NCBI GenBank assembly: GCA_964023275.1
Contig: OZ029929.1
Coordinates: 4,981,381 to 5,045,380, forward strand
DNA from: Norana najaformis
Lineage: Eukaryota > Annelida > Clitellata > Crassiclitellata > Hormogastridae
DNA length: 64,000 nucleotides
Reading direction: 5' to 3'
The position numbers were made by a program, and so were the translations under genes. A model generated the notes under the pieces. That model made no database searches. It saw nothing but the letters and a program-made list of their open reading frames with translations, and had not been told where the DNA came from. Positions 22,025-33,045 of this stretch are shown one piece after another. Position 1 is the first letter of the stretch. Each line of letters begins with the position of its first letter.

Positions 22025-22320
22025 ATTAATTTATATAGAACCCCTTTACCTTAGACTCCAGTTAATCGCAAGCGCGTATATACTAATAAATATACATCTA
22101 TTTATGTAGCACCCCTTCGCCGTAGACTCCAGTTAAGCACAAGAAGCTTATTTATATATACATACATGTAGCGCCCTTTGCCCTAGACCCTTCTATCAAG
22201 CACACACAAGCGCATATATATTCTAAATACACATACCCTTTAAACAAGCTTGAAGTTAACACTAAGCCCCCCCTCTCTATAATCAATTTATATAGCATCT
22301 TTGCGATAATACTTCACGGC
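22025..22320 (+). repeat. Satellite block, 'tttatatagcacccctttgcc' family
   Basis: Four diverged copies at about 22033, 22105, 22163 and 22288, with 'ttaagcacacacaagcgcat' spacers. The same satellite is amplified at 29165-30240 and recurs to about 31470. Confidence 0.8.
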
Positions 22321-22427
22321 ATAACGTACCGTTGTGGTCTGTATGAGCGTATAAAGGTTTAACGATATAAATTCCTGTGAAGATTTAACCCACTTTACCA
22401 CAAAACTTAATTCAGTCGTAATTGTAT

Positions 22428-22545
22428 GCTTGAGATTTCTACAGCGCCCAACGAAAGCTAAGGAGCGGGAACCAGCTTATTCATAGGCGCTCAGTGAAAA
22501 TAAAATCGATGGGAAGGAAAGGTTCGGTTCCCAAGAGTCAGGCAG
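22428..22545 (+). repeat. Dispersed repeat shared with the THAP gene intron
   Basis: 'gatttctacagcgcccaacg' followed by 'gaaccagcttattcataggc', 'gctcagtgaaaataaaatcg' and 'ggttcggttcc'. A near copy lies at 39237-39335 in the same orientation. Confidence 0.8.
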
Positions 22546-22947
22546 AGGCAGACAATGGTGGATGGTGTTTGGAATTGAATCGGAAAGCGAGATAAGAGGA
22601 ATCGGGATAGGATTTGTGGAAGAGGATTGTTTTCAGTTTTGAGTGAGTGACACCCATTTAAACGGGAGTCGGTAATGAGCGATTATCAGGGATCTTTCCC
22701 GATAAACTCATTGAAAAATGAGCAGGGTCGACGTCATATGGTTGCTATAGAAAAACGTGTAGCCTACATTACATTTATTTGAAAAACTTAGAGCCCAATT
22801 TATTGGACAGACTAATTGAATTGAAGGTACGAACTGTTGAAGGCTGTCTCGATTGATTGTCGTTGTGTACACAGCATCGTCATTTAGAAATAAGTTGTAT
22901 GGTTGGACGTGTGTTTAATTAATAGTCTTTTGTAGGTGGCCTAAATT

Positions 22948-23184
22948 CCGACGCCTATACTGCATACAATAGGCGGTCTACGGCCGTGGGATATCGAGGG
23001 AGTGCCAGGGTCACAGGGTCATGAGACAGAAGACCCAGTGAGGGGAAGGTCTTTCAAGAAGGACTGTCAGAGCAGAGAGGGCGACAGACGGTTAAGGATC
23101 TTTCAGAGTCGAAGAACGATGCAGCCAGAAAATGGAGCGACGAGGCCGCCAGCGAAAAAGCGCAATCAAGTCATAGACTTAATG
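22948..23184 (+). other. GC-rich island with possible 5' exon
   Basis: It stands out from AT-rich repeats. The ATG at 23119 opens MQPENGATRPPAKKRNQVID and LMG up to a GTCAGT donor-like site at about 23185. Upstream in-frame codons are open for another 39 residues. I do not recognise the product. The next island downstream (23588) does not join it in a frame that stays open, so this could be a 5' exon with a missing partner, a 5' UTR, or chance. Confidence 0.25.
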
Positions 23185-23587
23185 GGTCAGTTACAAGTTT
23201 ATTCATTTATTTATTAATTATTAGTGTCACGCATTACGCGTGCGAGGTCAGTAAAGTGGAGTTTATCTTGAAGAGGCGCTATGAAAATTCGCGATTATAA
23301 TTTCAATTACAACTGTAACTGACAAAGTAATTGTAATTGTAATTAGCACAAAAGTAACCGTAACTGAACGAGTATGCAGGTTTAAATGTAATTGTAATTT
23401 TACTGACTAAGTATGAAACTAATTGCAATGTACTTTGATTTTTATTAAATTTTATTTTTATTGAAATTTAGTTTAATTCTTATTGATATCTAGTTTAATT
23501 TTTCATTTTCGTTGATATTTACTTTAATTTTTATTGATATTTTAATTTTTATTGAAATTTAATTTTTATCGATATATAATTTTCTAG

Positions 23588-23850
23588 ACATGGCAGCGCC
23601 CGTGAGCAGATGTGTCCGTTCAACCGCCAGTCGAAGAACGCTGCCAGTCACCGGACGCCACCTGATGTTGACCGTCTGAAAGCGACCTTGGGCGCCAACG
23701 GGGTCGCTCTAAGGACATCTGTCGGACGCCATCAGTCAACTCGTCTACCTTTGCGGGGCGCAACGGGGTACCAACCATTTCGTGGCGGAAGAGGCAGTTT
23801 TCGCTCCTTCAGGACTCTTCTGACGACGAGAATACAACGCCAACTGATCT
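23588..23850 (+). other. Exon-like GC-rich island
   Basis: Bounded by tttctag (AG at 23586-23587) and a strong donor GTGAGT at 23851. One frame is fully open for 88 codons and gives a basic Arg/Ser-rich peptide, including 'MCPFNRQSKNAASHRTPP', 'RLKATLGANGVALRTSVGR' and 'FRGGRGSFRSFRTLL'. No domain recognised. It could be an exon of an unknown + strand gene or an exonised repeat. Confidence 0.3.
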
Positions 23851-23885
23851 GTGAGTTCTCATTGAGTTTTGTCTTTGCTGGGGAT

Positions 23886-23970
23886 GAGCGATATTCTAGT
23901 GGTCAGCGTGTTGAAGGGTCAACCCAGACGTTGGGGGTTCAAATCCCTGCCAGCGCAGAAATTATTTAAA
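23886..23970 (+). mobile_element. tRNA-like SINE head, family 2
   Basis: 'gatattctagtggtcagcg' (A box) and 'gggggttcaaatccctgcc' (a good B box), parallel to the copy near 21345. No full cloverleaf could be drawn. Confidence 0.65.
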
Positions 23971-23989
23971 GACTTCACTTCTACTAGCA

Positions 23990-24360
23990 ACCTATAGGGA
24001 ACACTTAGAATAGGGGTCATTCCATGTCAAATCAACCAATGGTCCCCACCACACCATCTCAGAATTTGATGATATTAGGTCAGTTTGTACATCAACATAT
24101 GTTAGGAGGCCATGCAAAATAATGTTGCATGGTGTTCAAGATACCGGGAGGGGGTAGCGACAGCTCGTAAACGACTTAATTCTCGGGTATATTTGATTGC
24201 GAATAATTCAGGAATTATGTTAGATACAGCTGTCAAATTTTCACCAGACTATCATCTCTTGAAGTAGATTCTAACCATGTAAACATTTTGCAGTTTGGTG
24301 TATTACCCATTAGCCCAGCCCAGATTGAAAATGGCAATCTGTTCATTTGGGCAGTACAAA
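23990..24360. other. Possible transposon end 'ggggtcattccatgtcaaat'
   Basis: A distinct non-coding block starting 'ggggtcattccatgtcaaat'. It directly precedes the 178-bp array and has the look of a DNA-transposon terminus, but I see no matching inverted terminus, so the class is open. Confidence 0.25.
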
Positions 24361-24536
24361 TATTAATATTTGAACAAGCACTGGTTGGCTTGTTTTAAAT
24401 ATAAAGTCCCAAATGTTTGTGGCTTTGTTGTGGGCTATTTGATGAATAATCTGATGCATTCTGAGGTTTTTAAACTAATAACTGAATGTGCTAGACTCGC
24501 TTAAAAACTGCACAAAGTAAAAGATAGGTCGTCTTC

Positions 24537-25235
24537 CGGTGGAAATATGGTCATGTGGGATAGGTAGCACAGTAATGTATTGCACACCATTTGGAAGTGC
24601 TTGAAGAGTACTTTAATGTGATACTAATATCATTTTGCTTTCATGATGCCTTCTATAAAAAACGCAATTGAAAAACGAGTTTTTTACATTCGCAAACTGT
24701 TAAACAGGTTTCTGAGTGAAATACGGTCATGTAGGATAAGTAAAATAGTTATGTACTGCACACTGTTAGAAAGGCCTTGTAGAGTACTTTCATATGATAC
24801 TAATTTCGTTTTGTTTACACGACGATTTCCATCAAAAAAACGCAGTTGAAAACGGGTTTTTGATATTCGCAATCTGTTAAACAGATTTCTGGCGGAAATA
24901 TGGTCATGTAGGATAGGTAGCAAAGTAATGTATTGCACACTATGAGAAAGGCCTTGAAGAGTACTTTCATATGGTACTGATCTCATTTTGCTTACATGAT
25001 GCTTTCCATCACAAAAATTGCAGTTATAAAACGAGTTTTTTTACATTCGTGAACCGCTAAACTGTAAGAAATTGTTTTTCAACTGCATTTTTGTGATGGA
25101 AGACATCACGGAAGCAAAATGATATCCCATGAAAGTACTCTTCAAGCTGTTTCTAACATATACAATCCATTACTGTTTTACCTATTTTACATGACCATAT
25201 TTCAATGAGAAATCTGTTTCACAGATAATAATTGT
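24537..25235. repeat. 178-bp tandem array plus inverted copy
   Basis: Three direct copies start near 24537, 24715 and 24893 (marker 'gaaatatggtcatgtaggat'). They are followed by an inverted copy at about 25067-25225 (marker 'atgaccatatttcaatgaga'). The third and inverted copies form a large inverted repeat around 25055. Confidence 0.85.
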
Positions 25236-25394
25236 AAAAAAATAAATTTTTTCAAATATCCTTCATTCAGTGGATCCTTTTACGCATGTTAAATTGTATT
25301 CGCTAAATGTCAGTAGATTTTTAGAAATTGAGCATCTCGTTTGCAAAATTATGGAGGACTCTGAATATCAGAAAATTAGATTTCCACGGTGAAA

Positions 25395-26140
25395 TGATTT
25401 CATTACTAGCCTGCATGTTGCTTGCATTGCTACTGATTTCATTCCTAGCCTGCGTGCTTGCTTGCTTGCATTGCTACTGATTTCATTGCTAGCCTGCATG
25501 CATGCTTGCATTGCTACTGATTTCATCGCTAGCCTGCATGCTTGCTTGCTTGCTTGCAATGCTAGTCTACATGTTTGCTTTGCTAGCCTACATGCTTGCT
25601 TGCGTTGCCACTGATTTCACTGCTAGCCTGGGTGCTTACATTTCTTCTTGATTTCACTCCTAGACTGCGTGCTTGCTTGCTTGCATTGCTACTGATTTCA
25701 TTGCTAGCCTGTGCATGCTTGCTTGCATTGCTACTGATTTCATTCCTAGCCTGCGTGCTTGCTTGCTGGCATTGCTATTGATTTCATTGCTAGCCTGCAT
25801 GCGTGCTTGCATTGCTACTGATTCCATTGCTAGCCTGCGTGCTTGCTTGCTTGCATTGCTAGCCTACATGCTTGCTTTGCTAGCCTACATGCTTGCTTGC
25901 GTTGCCACTGATTTCATTGCTAGCCTGGGTGCTTACATTTCTTCTGATTTCATTCCTAGACTGCGTGTTTGCTTGCTTGCATTGCTACTGATTTCATTGC
26001 TAGCCTGTGTGTTCCGTGCATTGCTACTGATTTCATTGCTAGCCTGTGCATGCTTGTTTGCATTGCTACTGATTTCACTGCTAGCCAGCGTGCTTCCTTG
26101 CTTTTGATCTGCTACTGATTTCATTGCTAGCCTGAATTAG
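25395..26140. repeat. About 40-bp minisatellite 'ttgctactgatttcattgctagcctg'
   Basis: About 18 imperfect copies built on 'ttgcattgctactgatttca' and 'ttgctagcctgcatgcttgc'. Its long Leu/Ala-rich and Gln/Ser/Asn-rich ORFs are artefacts. Confidence 0.95.
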
Positions 26141-26364
26141 AATTACTGTACTTCAATGAGACGGTGGCTGATCGTTTTTAACGTAGTATTTGAGCCAGTC
26201 ACTCGTGTCTCTCTCTCTCTCTCTCTCTCTCTGAAATCAATTTTCCTGAAATTTCGATACATGAATAAATTCGCACAAAACGACGTGCGATGAAAGAATC
26301 ATTAATATGTGTACGCAAAGCTGGATTGATAAATGTTCTTCTGCCGTCTAGCTAATACATTAAT

Positions 26365-27335
26365 TCTTCTAGTTAAATTGCATTCGCCAGATGGCAGTTG
26401 ATTTTAGCAGTCCAGCTTCTAATGCTTTATAGATTTTTTCATCGCTCGCCATTTTGTATGAAGGAATGAAATTTTCAGGACATTCCTTTTGCACGGCCAC
26501 ACTAGAAACAGTTTATTGGTTTTCGCGTAGTTTTTGAGCCGATGTGAAATATCCTTCATTCAGTGGATCCTTTTACGCATGTTAAATTGTATTCGCTAAA
26601 TGTCAGTAAATTTTTTAGAAATTGAGGATCTCGTTTGTAAAATTATTGATGACTCTGAATATCAGAAAATTTGATTTCCACGGAGAAACTCTTTGTCAGC
26701 CTTATTATGAGCTGTACATATGGTGAGGCAAACATTACTCATAATTATGTATTTGTGCTGTTTGTCATTGAAAGGGGCTATATGAATGTGTGGTAACTTG
26801 CTTTATGTTGATGTCTATCTAGATTGGTTTGCAGTCGGAGAAGTCAGGTGATGATCTTCAGCTGGAGTTTCAACTGTTCCTAGCAGCCGCTGTTCCTCAT
26901 CCTCTTCTCACAGGACAGTCGCCAGAACGCAGCTACGGTAAGCGTAGATATTTTTTTCCTCCCCAACTCTTCTTCTTCTGGATCTTCTTCATAGGCATCA
27001 ACGCAGCTCTCTCTCTCTTCTCAGAAAATTCGCACAAAATGGCGAGTGGTGAAAGAATCGTGGTAAATGATCTTAATGATTCTAGTTAAATTGTATTCGC
27101 CAGATGGCAGATTTTTTTAGCAATCCAGCTTCTAGTTTTTTGTGAATTCTATCGTCGCTCGCCATTTTGTACGGAGGAATCGGATTTTCAGGAAATTCCA
27201 TATGGTGGGCGATTGGTTTTCGCGTAGTTTTTGAGTCGATGTGAATATCATTCAGTGGTTCCTTTTACGCATGTAAAACTGTATTCGCGAAATGTCAGAT
27301 TATTTAGAAATTCAGCGTGTTATTTCCACGGCGAT
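26365..27335 (+). repeat. Local direct duplication, period about 700 bp
   Basis: The block 'gttaaattgcattcgccagatggcag' type at 26372 recurs at about 27085, and 'cattcagtggatccttttac' at about 26557 recurs near 27245 and also at 25263. The 'gttatgttgatgtctacctag' block occurs four times (about 26808, 27353, 27887, 28208). Confidence 0.8.
26823..26937 (+). other. Exon-like segment within a repeated unit
   Basis: The acceptor is tgtctatctag and the donor is GTAAGC at 26938. The open frame reads IGLQSEKSGDDLQLEFQLFL, then AAAVPHPLLTGQSPERSY (38 codons plus one base). The flanking 'gttatgttgatgtc...tagattgg' motif recurs three times downstream with the frame broken. This is either one live exon in a duplicated field or a remnant. 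No domain recognised. Confidence 0.3.
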
Positions 27336-27465
27336 ATGTGTAATCGTTTACGTTATGTTGATGTCTACCTAGATTGGTACTCTTGTAAGGTATCGTTTAG
27401 TTTAGATCTTCATTCCTTCCGCTTGCTTGCTTCACTGCAGGTTTCCTCTGCTACTGATTTTTTGC

Positions 27466-27470
<5 letters not shown>

Positions 27471-27555
<85 letters not shown>

Positions 27556-27865
27556 GGAGAGAGAGAGGAGAGAGAGAGGAGAGAGAGAGGAGAGAGAGAG
27601 AGGAGAGAGAGAGAGGAGAGAGAGAGAGGAGAGAGAGAGAGGAGAGAGAGAGGAGAGAGAGAGGAGAGAGAGAGAGGAGAGAGAGAGAGGAGAGAGAGAG
27701 AGGAGAGAGAGAGAAGAGAGAGAGAGAGGAGAGAGAGAGAGGAGAGAGAGAGAGGAGAGAGAGAGGAGAGAGAGAGGAGAGAGAGAGAGGAGAGAGAGAG
27801 AGGAGAGAGAGAGGAGAGAGAGAGAGGAGAGAGAGAGAGGAGAGAGAGAGGAGAGACAGAGAGAC
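27471..27865. repeat. GAGA tract with 'gagagagagg' subunits
   Basis: About 390 bp of pure purine on the + strand, mostly 8-12 bp 'gagagagagg' units. Polypurine/polypyrimidine mirror symmetry could favour triplex DNA. The long Arg/Glu ORFs are artefacts. Confidence 0.97.
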
Positions 27866-28301
27866 AGAGAGATGTATAATCGTTTGCGTTATGTTGATAA
27901 CTACCTAGATTGGTGCTCTTGTAAGGTATCGTTTAGTTTAAGATCTTCATTCATTCCGCTTGCTTGCTTCAACTGCATGTTTCTCCTCTGCTACTGATTT
28001 TTTTTGCTTTTCGAGAGAGAGAGAGAGAGAATGATTAAGTGATGAGTGGTGAGTAGAGTGCTTGAACTTCAGCTGCAAATGCTTGGGCTTGCTCTCCTTC
28101 AACTGCTACTGTTTGCTAACTTGCTTGCTTGCTTTTTCATTTCTACTGATTTCATTGCAGGCTCTCTTTCTTTTTTCCTTTTATGAGTTTCCTTTTGTAA
28201 TCGTTTGCGTTATGTTGATGTCTCTAGATTGGTTTGGACATGGAGAAATTAGTCGAGTGATGATCTTCATCAGCTGAGACACCCGTGTCCAGAACCTTGG
28301 G

Positions 28302-28741
28302 GTCCGTCAACTGAACGGATCAAGAAGGGCTAAGTAAGTTCCAAGGCCGCTCTCTCTCTGCCTCTCTGTGTCTTTCTTCATCTCTCTCTCTCTGTCTAAG
28401 TCTTGAAAGCCATCGACTGCGACGCAGTCGATGACCTTGAAAGACTTAGTTTATTTTGGCTCGGCTCTCTCTCTCTCTTTCTCCTCCTCTTCCTCCCTCT
28501 CTCCTTGGCACTTTGCCAAGTCCCTCTCTCTCTGGCACTTTGCCAAGGAGAGAGGGAGGAAGAGGAAGAGAGAGAGGGAGGGAGAAAGAGAGAGAGAGGG
28601 ACTTGGCAAAGTGCCAAGGAGAGAGGGAGGAGAAAGAGAGAGCCGAGCCAAAATAAACTAAGTCTTTCAAGGTCATCGACTGCGTCGCAGTCGATGGCTT
28701 TCAAGACTTAGACAGAGAGAGAGAGATGAAGACTTAGACAC

Positions 28742-28787
<46 letters not shown>

Positions 28788-28854
28788 GCCTTGGAACTTA
28801 CTTAGTTTATGCTGCTTTATCCTGTTAGGCCCTTGATCCGTTCAGTTGACGAAT
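28302..28854. repeat. Fold-back (palindromic) element, copy 2, about 550 bp
   Basis: A two-sided inverted repeat centred near 28553. Outer arms 'gtcaactgaacggatcaag' (about 28304) and 'cttgatccgttcagttgac' (about 28832), then 'ctaagtaagttccaaggccg' and its complement at about 28786, then CT/GA tracts, then inner arms 28403-28704 with the nested palindromes 'catcgactgcgacgcagtcg' and 'cttggcactttgccaag'. The right arm has about 24 extra bases near 28806-28829. Because of the symmetry both strands carry almost the same 102-codon frame, which is not a gene. The nearest features are the GAGA tract upstream and a satellite field downstream. Confidence 0.93.
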
Positions 28855-28974
28855 CGCGGACTTGCCAGGTGCCAAATTCTGCTGCTTCGCAGAGTCGTTA
28901 CACGCAGTCAGCAGACCCGAACCAGAAACCTATCAAAGAAGACATTTATTAGAAGAACTATAACTTTTAGCACT

Positions 28975-31200
28975 CATTTATCTCTTCAAATTTTTACGTT
29001 ATTCTTATTCCAACACGAGGAGGAGCAAGCAATGAAGAAAAATACTTGTAGAAAATGGAAAGGCACTGAAAATTGACTGCGTGATTGAGTAAATAAATGA
29101 AAAACCATTATGCGACGGTTATTTTTGGATACAGTTCAACCAGCGCATCCAAAAACACATAATACACGCTACTGGGTATGTTTATATAGCACCCCTTTGC
29201 ATAAGATGCTTCAATTAAGCACACACAAGTGCATATAAACTCTCTCAACACACAACAACAGACTCTCTCTATTAATCACCTTAGAATTAAATTATGCACA
29301 CCTATACCCCACCCAAACTTAGATGCTTCAGTTAATCACACACAAGCGCATATACATGTATACCCCCCCATTGCCTTATAATCTTCAACTAAGCACACAG
29401 AAACACACAAGAGAATATATATGCTCGAAATACATATACCCTTTACACAAGCTGGAAATTAACACTAGGGCTATAATATAAATAAGCAATTTATATAGCA
29501 CCCCTTTGCCTTTATACGCTTCAGTTAAGCACACAAAAACAAGCGCATATATACTCTAACTACACTCAGTTTATATAGCACCCCTTTGCCTAAGATGCTT
29601 CAATTAAGCACACATAAACAAGTTTTAATCAAGCTTTAAATTAACATTAGGCCTCTATTCATCGATTTATATAGCACCCCTTTGCCTTAGACTTAAATTA
29701 TGCACACCTATATTCCAAACTTAGAAGCTTCAGTTAAGCACACACAAGCACATATATGCTCTGTAAATACACATAAACAAGCTTTAACAGGCTTAAACAT
29801 GCTTGAAATTAACACTGGGCTTATCAGTTTATATAGCACCCCATTGCCTTAGAATCTTCAACTAAGCACACAGAAACACAAGCGCATATAAACTCGAAAT
29901 ACATATACCATATAAAACAAGTTTGAAATTAACCCTAGGATTACAGTTTAATCAATTTATGTAGCACCCCTTTGCCTTACTCTCCAGTTAAGCACGCACA
30001 AACACACAAGCGCATATATACCCGAAATACACATACCCTATATTTATGTAGCACCCCTTCGCCTTAATTCTTCAGTTAAGCCCGCACAAATACACAAGCG
30101 CATATGTACTATAGATACACATACCCTTTTGCACAAGCTTGAAATTAACACTAGGCCTCTATACGCACTCAATTTTGTATACCACCCCTTTGCCTTAGAC
30201 GCTTCAATTAGGCACAAGCGCATATATAATCATTTATATAGGAAAAATTATGAGTTCACTTACTGCTGTTGTCTTTCTGGTGGGTCATGGGCCTCATTCC
30301 AATGCGAGGAGGAATACTTCGACTCTTGCATGGTGTCCATCTTCTCTCATCTGTTCGAAGGAATCAAGAAAATACTTTTAGAAAGTAGAATTAACCGAGA
30401 ATGGAAAATAAAAAAAACTGTGAAGCAAGTAAAACGGAAAGACATTGAAAATTGACTGAGTGAATAAGCGAATGAAAAACCATTCTGCAACGACTATTTT
30501 GGATGCAGTTCAACCAGCCATTATTCGTCAGTTACTGTGTAGAACTGCAGAAACTGTTTGATGCAATTGATCAAGTTTTTATTTAACTGAATTATTGACC
30601 GAATCAACTAGGCACGGCTACGCTGGTACTTTTATTATAATCAGTCTATGTCTAGTAGATCTAGATGTGGCGCTTTCCTGATGTTCCGCTTCTGAGTAGA
30701 TAACCTGATGATGCGCTAAATAATTAACCGCTCAATGTCAACGGTATTTACATGACATTCAAGCGCTTGAAACCGTGTGTAAAAGTAAGGCATAGACTCT
30801 TCAATTAAGCACACACAAGTGCATATATACTCAATTTATGTGGCAACCCTTTGCCTTAGACTCTTCAATTAATATTTTCAATAGTTTTACCATATATCTC
30901 AGGCGGATAAACAATTTTACTGTATCTACACAACATATATGTGCATGGCATACACTCTTCAGTTAAGCACACACAAGGGCATATACACTCTAAATAGTTG
31001 ATAATGATATTAATTAATGCGTGAATACACAATTTGCTTTCTTGGCCTTGCAAAAACAGAAACTGGAAAAATAAAATTTAAAAAGCTGTGAAGCAAGTAA
31101 AAATTTAAAGTCATTGAAACTGAGTGAATGAGTAAGTAAATGAGAAACCATTTTTCAACGACTATTTTCGGATGCGTTTATAACAGACGATAGGTCTAGG
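28975..31200 (+). repeat. Composite direct repeats alternating with satellite
   Basis: The segment around 'actgaaaattgactgcgtga' plus 'gaaaaaccattatgcgacgg' occurs near 28975-29165, 30290-30510 and 31050-31190. The segment 'caatgtcaacggtatttaca' with 'caagcgcttgaaaccgtgtg' occurs near 30735 and 31265. The region grew by duplication of units that include the satellite. Confidence 0.75.
29165..30240 (+). repeat. Satellite array, 'tttatatagcacccctttgcc' family
   Basis: About eight copies at irregular 75-320 bp spacing (29172, 29491, 29567, 29668, 29826, 29956, 30046, 30174). A full unit reads core, 'ttagacgcttcaattaagca', 'cacacaagcgcatatatact', 'aaatacacataccctttaa' and 'caagcttgaaattaacacta'. 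Further copies occur at 30837 and 31458. Confidence 0.9.
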
Positions 31201-31548
31201 GGTGACTCTTGCAAGAGGTCCCCCTTTTGAGTAGATACCTGAAGAGGCGCTAATTATCTCGTCAATGTCAACGGTATCTACATAACATCTATGTGTATTA
31301 ATTACAACAAGAATTCAAGCGCTTGAAACCGTGTGTACAACTAAGGCATGGAGTCTTCAATTTCAATTAAGCACACGCAAGCGCTTATATTCTAAATACA
31401 TATACTCTTTAAGCGGGCTTGAAATTAACACTAGGCCTGTATTATATATAATCAATTTATATAGCACCTCTTTGATATGTGTATACATATATATCGACAC
31501 TTACAAAGACGAAGGCCTTGGAATGTTAAGCGCTTTTTCACTTCTCAG

Positions 31549-31667
31549 GCTTTCTATCGCTTCAGTCACGTCCTCGATTCTCCAGTCGACCAAATATCCT
31601 GCTTCGAATCGCTCGAGTTTTTCTTCAGCTCACTGCAGACCGTCCGAGCGAAGACTCTATTCGCCCA
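31549..31667 (+). other. Exon-like segment of unknown gene
   Basis: The acceptor is cacttctcag and the donor is a near-perfect GTAAGT at 31668. Two frames are open: frame 0 reads AFYRFSHVLDSPVDQISCFE and then SLEFFFSSLQTVRAKTLFA; the shifted frame reads FLSLQSRPRFSSRPNILLR and on. The first looks more protein-like. I do not recognise it and no partner exon follows in the window. Confidence 0.3.
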
Positions 31668-31699
31668 GTAAGTAGTAAGCCGCAGACGTCTCCCTTCTC

Positions 31700-33045
31700 C
31701 TTCGTTCAAGCTTCGGACTGACATTACCCACATCAAGTTCAAACCCATCTACTGTATGCAAATCGCCAGAAAACAGACAGATGTGTCCTGTGGCTTGTTG
31801 GCCCATTCGAGGGTCACGGTTCACTGACCACACCCAAGTTCAAGGGATGAAGACAGCAAACGTTCTGCCTCAACTATCACACAACACCACTTGAGTTCGT
31901 ATTTTCCCACCTTAATGACCACACCCTCATATATACCGGGTATACATATATACATATATATGGTAAAAATATGGCATATATATATCGGGTATATATAGAT
32001 CACATGCAGCACATAATTTATTCAGCGCCGAAATATAATGACAGCGCATCAACCGATGGCGCTGAGCAATTTCGCGTTCAAGCCAATCGAATACCATGCC
32101 ACACAATGTATTTGAGAGCAGTTCAAACAAACCTCAACAATTGTGACAAATGACTCCTCTCATTTTGACTATAATATTCTCATTCACTTTCCATCAATAC
32201 TGGTATTGATTTTGGTTTAGCTAAAATGATCTGTTTTATTCGTTAAACTGTTGCTACTAGAAGCCACTACATAACCGTTCGATTATATTACCTTACTTTA
32301 ACTCACCCATTCAAACGATAAAACAATTTTAACAACTCTATTAGGCAATGAAATTATATAAAATTGTATCTTAGTCTTCAGCTATTTAAAAAGCCATCCA
32401 CTGACCGTCTATAAACTTTGAGACAAGATGATTCTCATAAATGCATGACAGTTAGTGCTGTTGTTGGGCATTGCAAAAGATCTCTAATGTCAAGACATCG
32501 ATCTGAAACTGACCCTTGCACCTTTTCTCTTACTGAGTCGAGCCGATTCATCCCGGCCAAGAAGCACGTTTCACTGATGCAACTCGTGTGGCTTTAAGAA
32601 GCTAAGAAACGCTACATTATGGTAGACCTAATAATAACAATAATAATATTAGGCCTAATATTAATAGGAGTAATAATAATAAAAGGCTTCATAATTGTAA
32701 TAGGCCTAATAATGGTCATAGTCATAGCCGTCGTCGTAGTAGTAGTTGTTGTATCGGCATATAGCAGTAGTAGTAATTGCTTTATGTACGTAAGCATTAT
32801 AATATTTGAGTACACATGTATTTCCATTCAAGGTCCTCTCGGAACTGTTATAATTTATATATCTAACGAATCTTAACTGATGCGAATTAATATGTATTGA
32901 GAATCGGTCTCCTTCGACGTTGATTCCTATTATCTCCCACTGAAGCTGCATTTCTCAATACATCGCCGTCCTGTTCAAAGGTCTTTCTCCCCACTGGTCC
33001 AAACTAAATATTCCCCATTGAAAACACATCTTCCCGTACATTTCG
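31700..33045. other. No gene seen
   Basis: AT-rich non-coding DNA with short ATATAT runs (31930-32000) and an ATA/GTA-rich low-complexity tract (32625-32790) whose ORFs are compositional artefacts. Confidence 0.5.

Noticed and set aside
25596..26107. Leu/Ala-rich ORFs that resemble membrane proteins
   Set aside because: They follow the unit of a minisatellite of about 40 bp; hydrophobicity is a by-product of the repeat.
27427..27997. Arg/Glu repeat protein of 150-176 codons
   Set aside because: Pure GAGA-tract translation without splice or start context.
28396..28711. Matching 102-codon ORFs on both strands
   Set aside because: They are the same sequence read from each arm of a palindrome; the composition is GA/CT low complexity and there is no domain.
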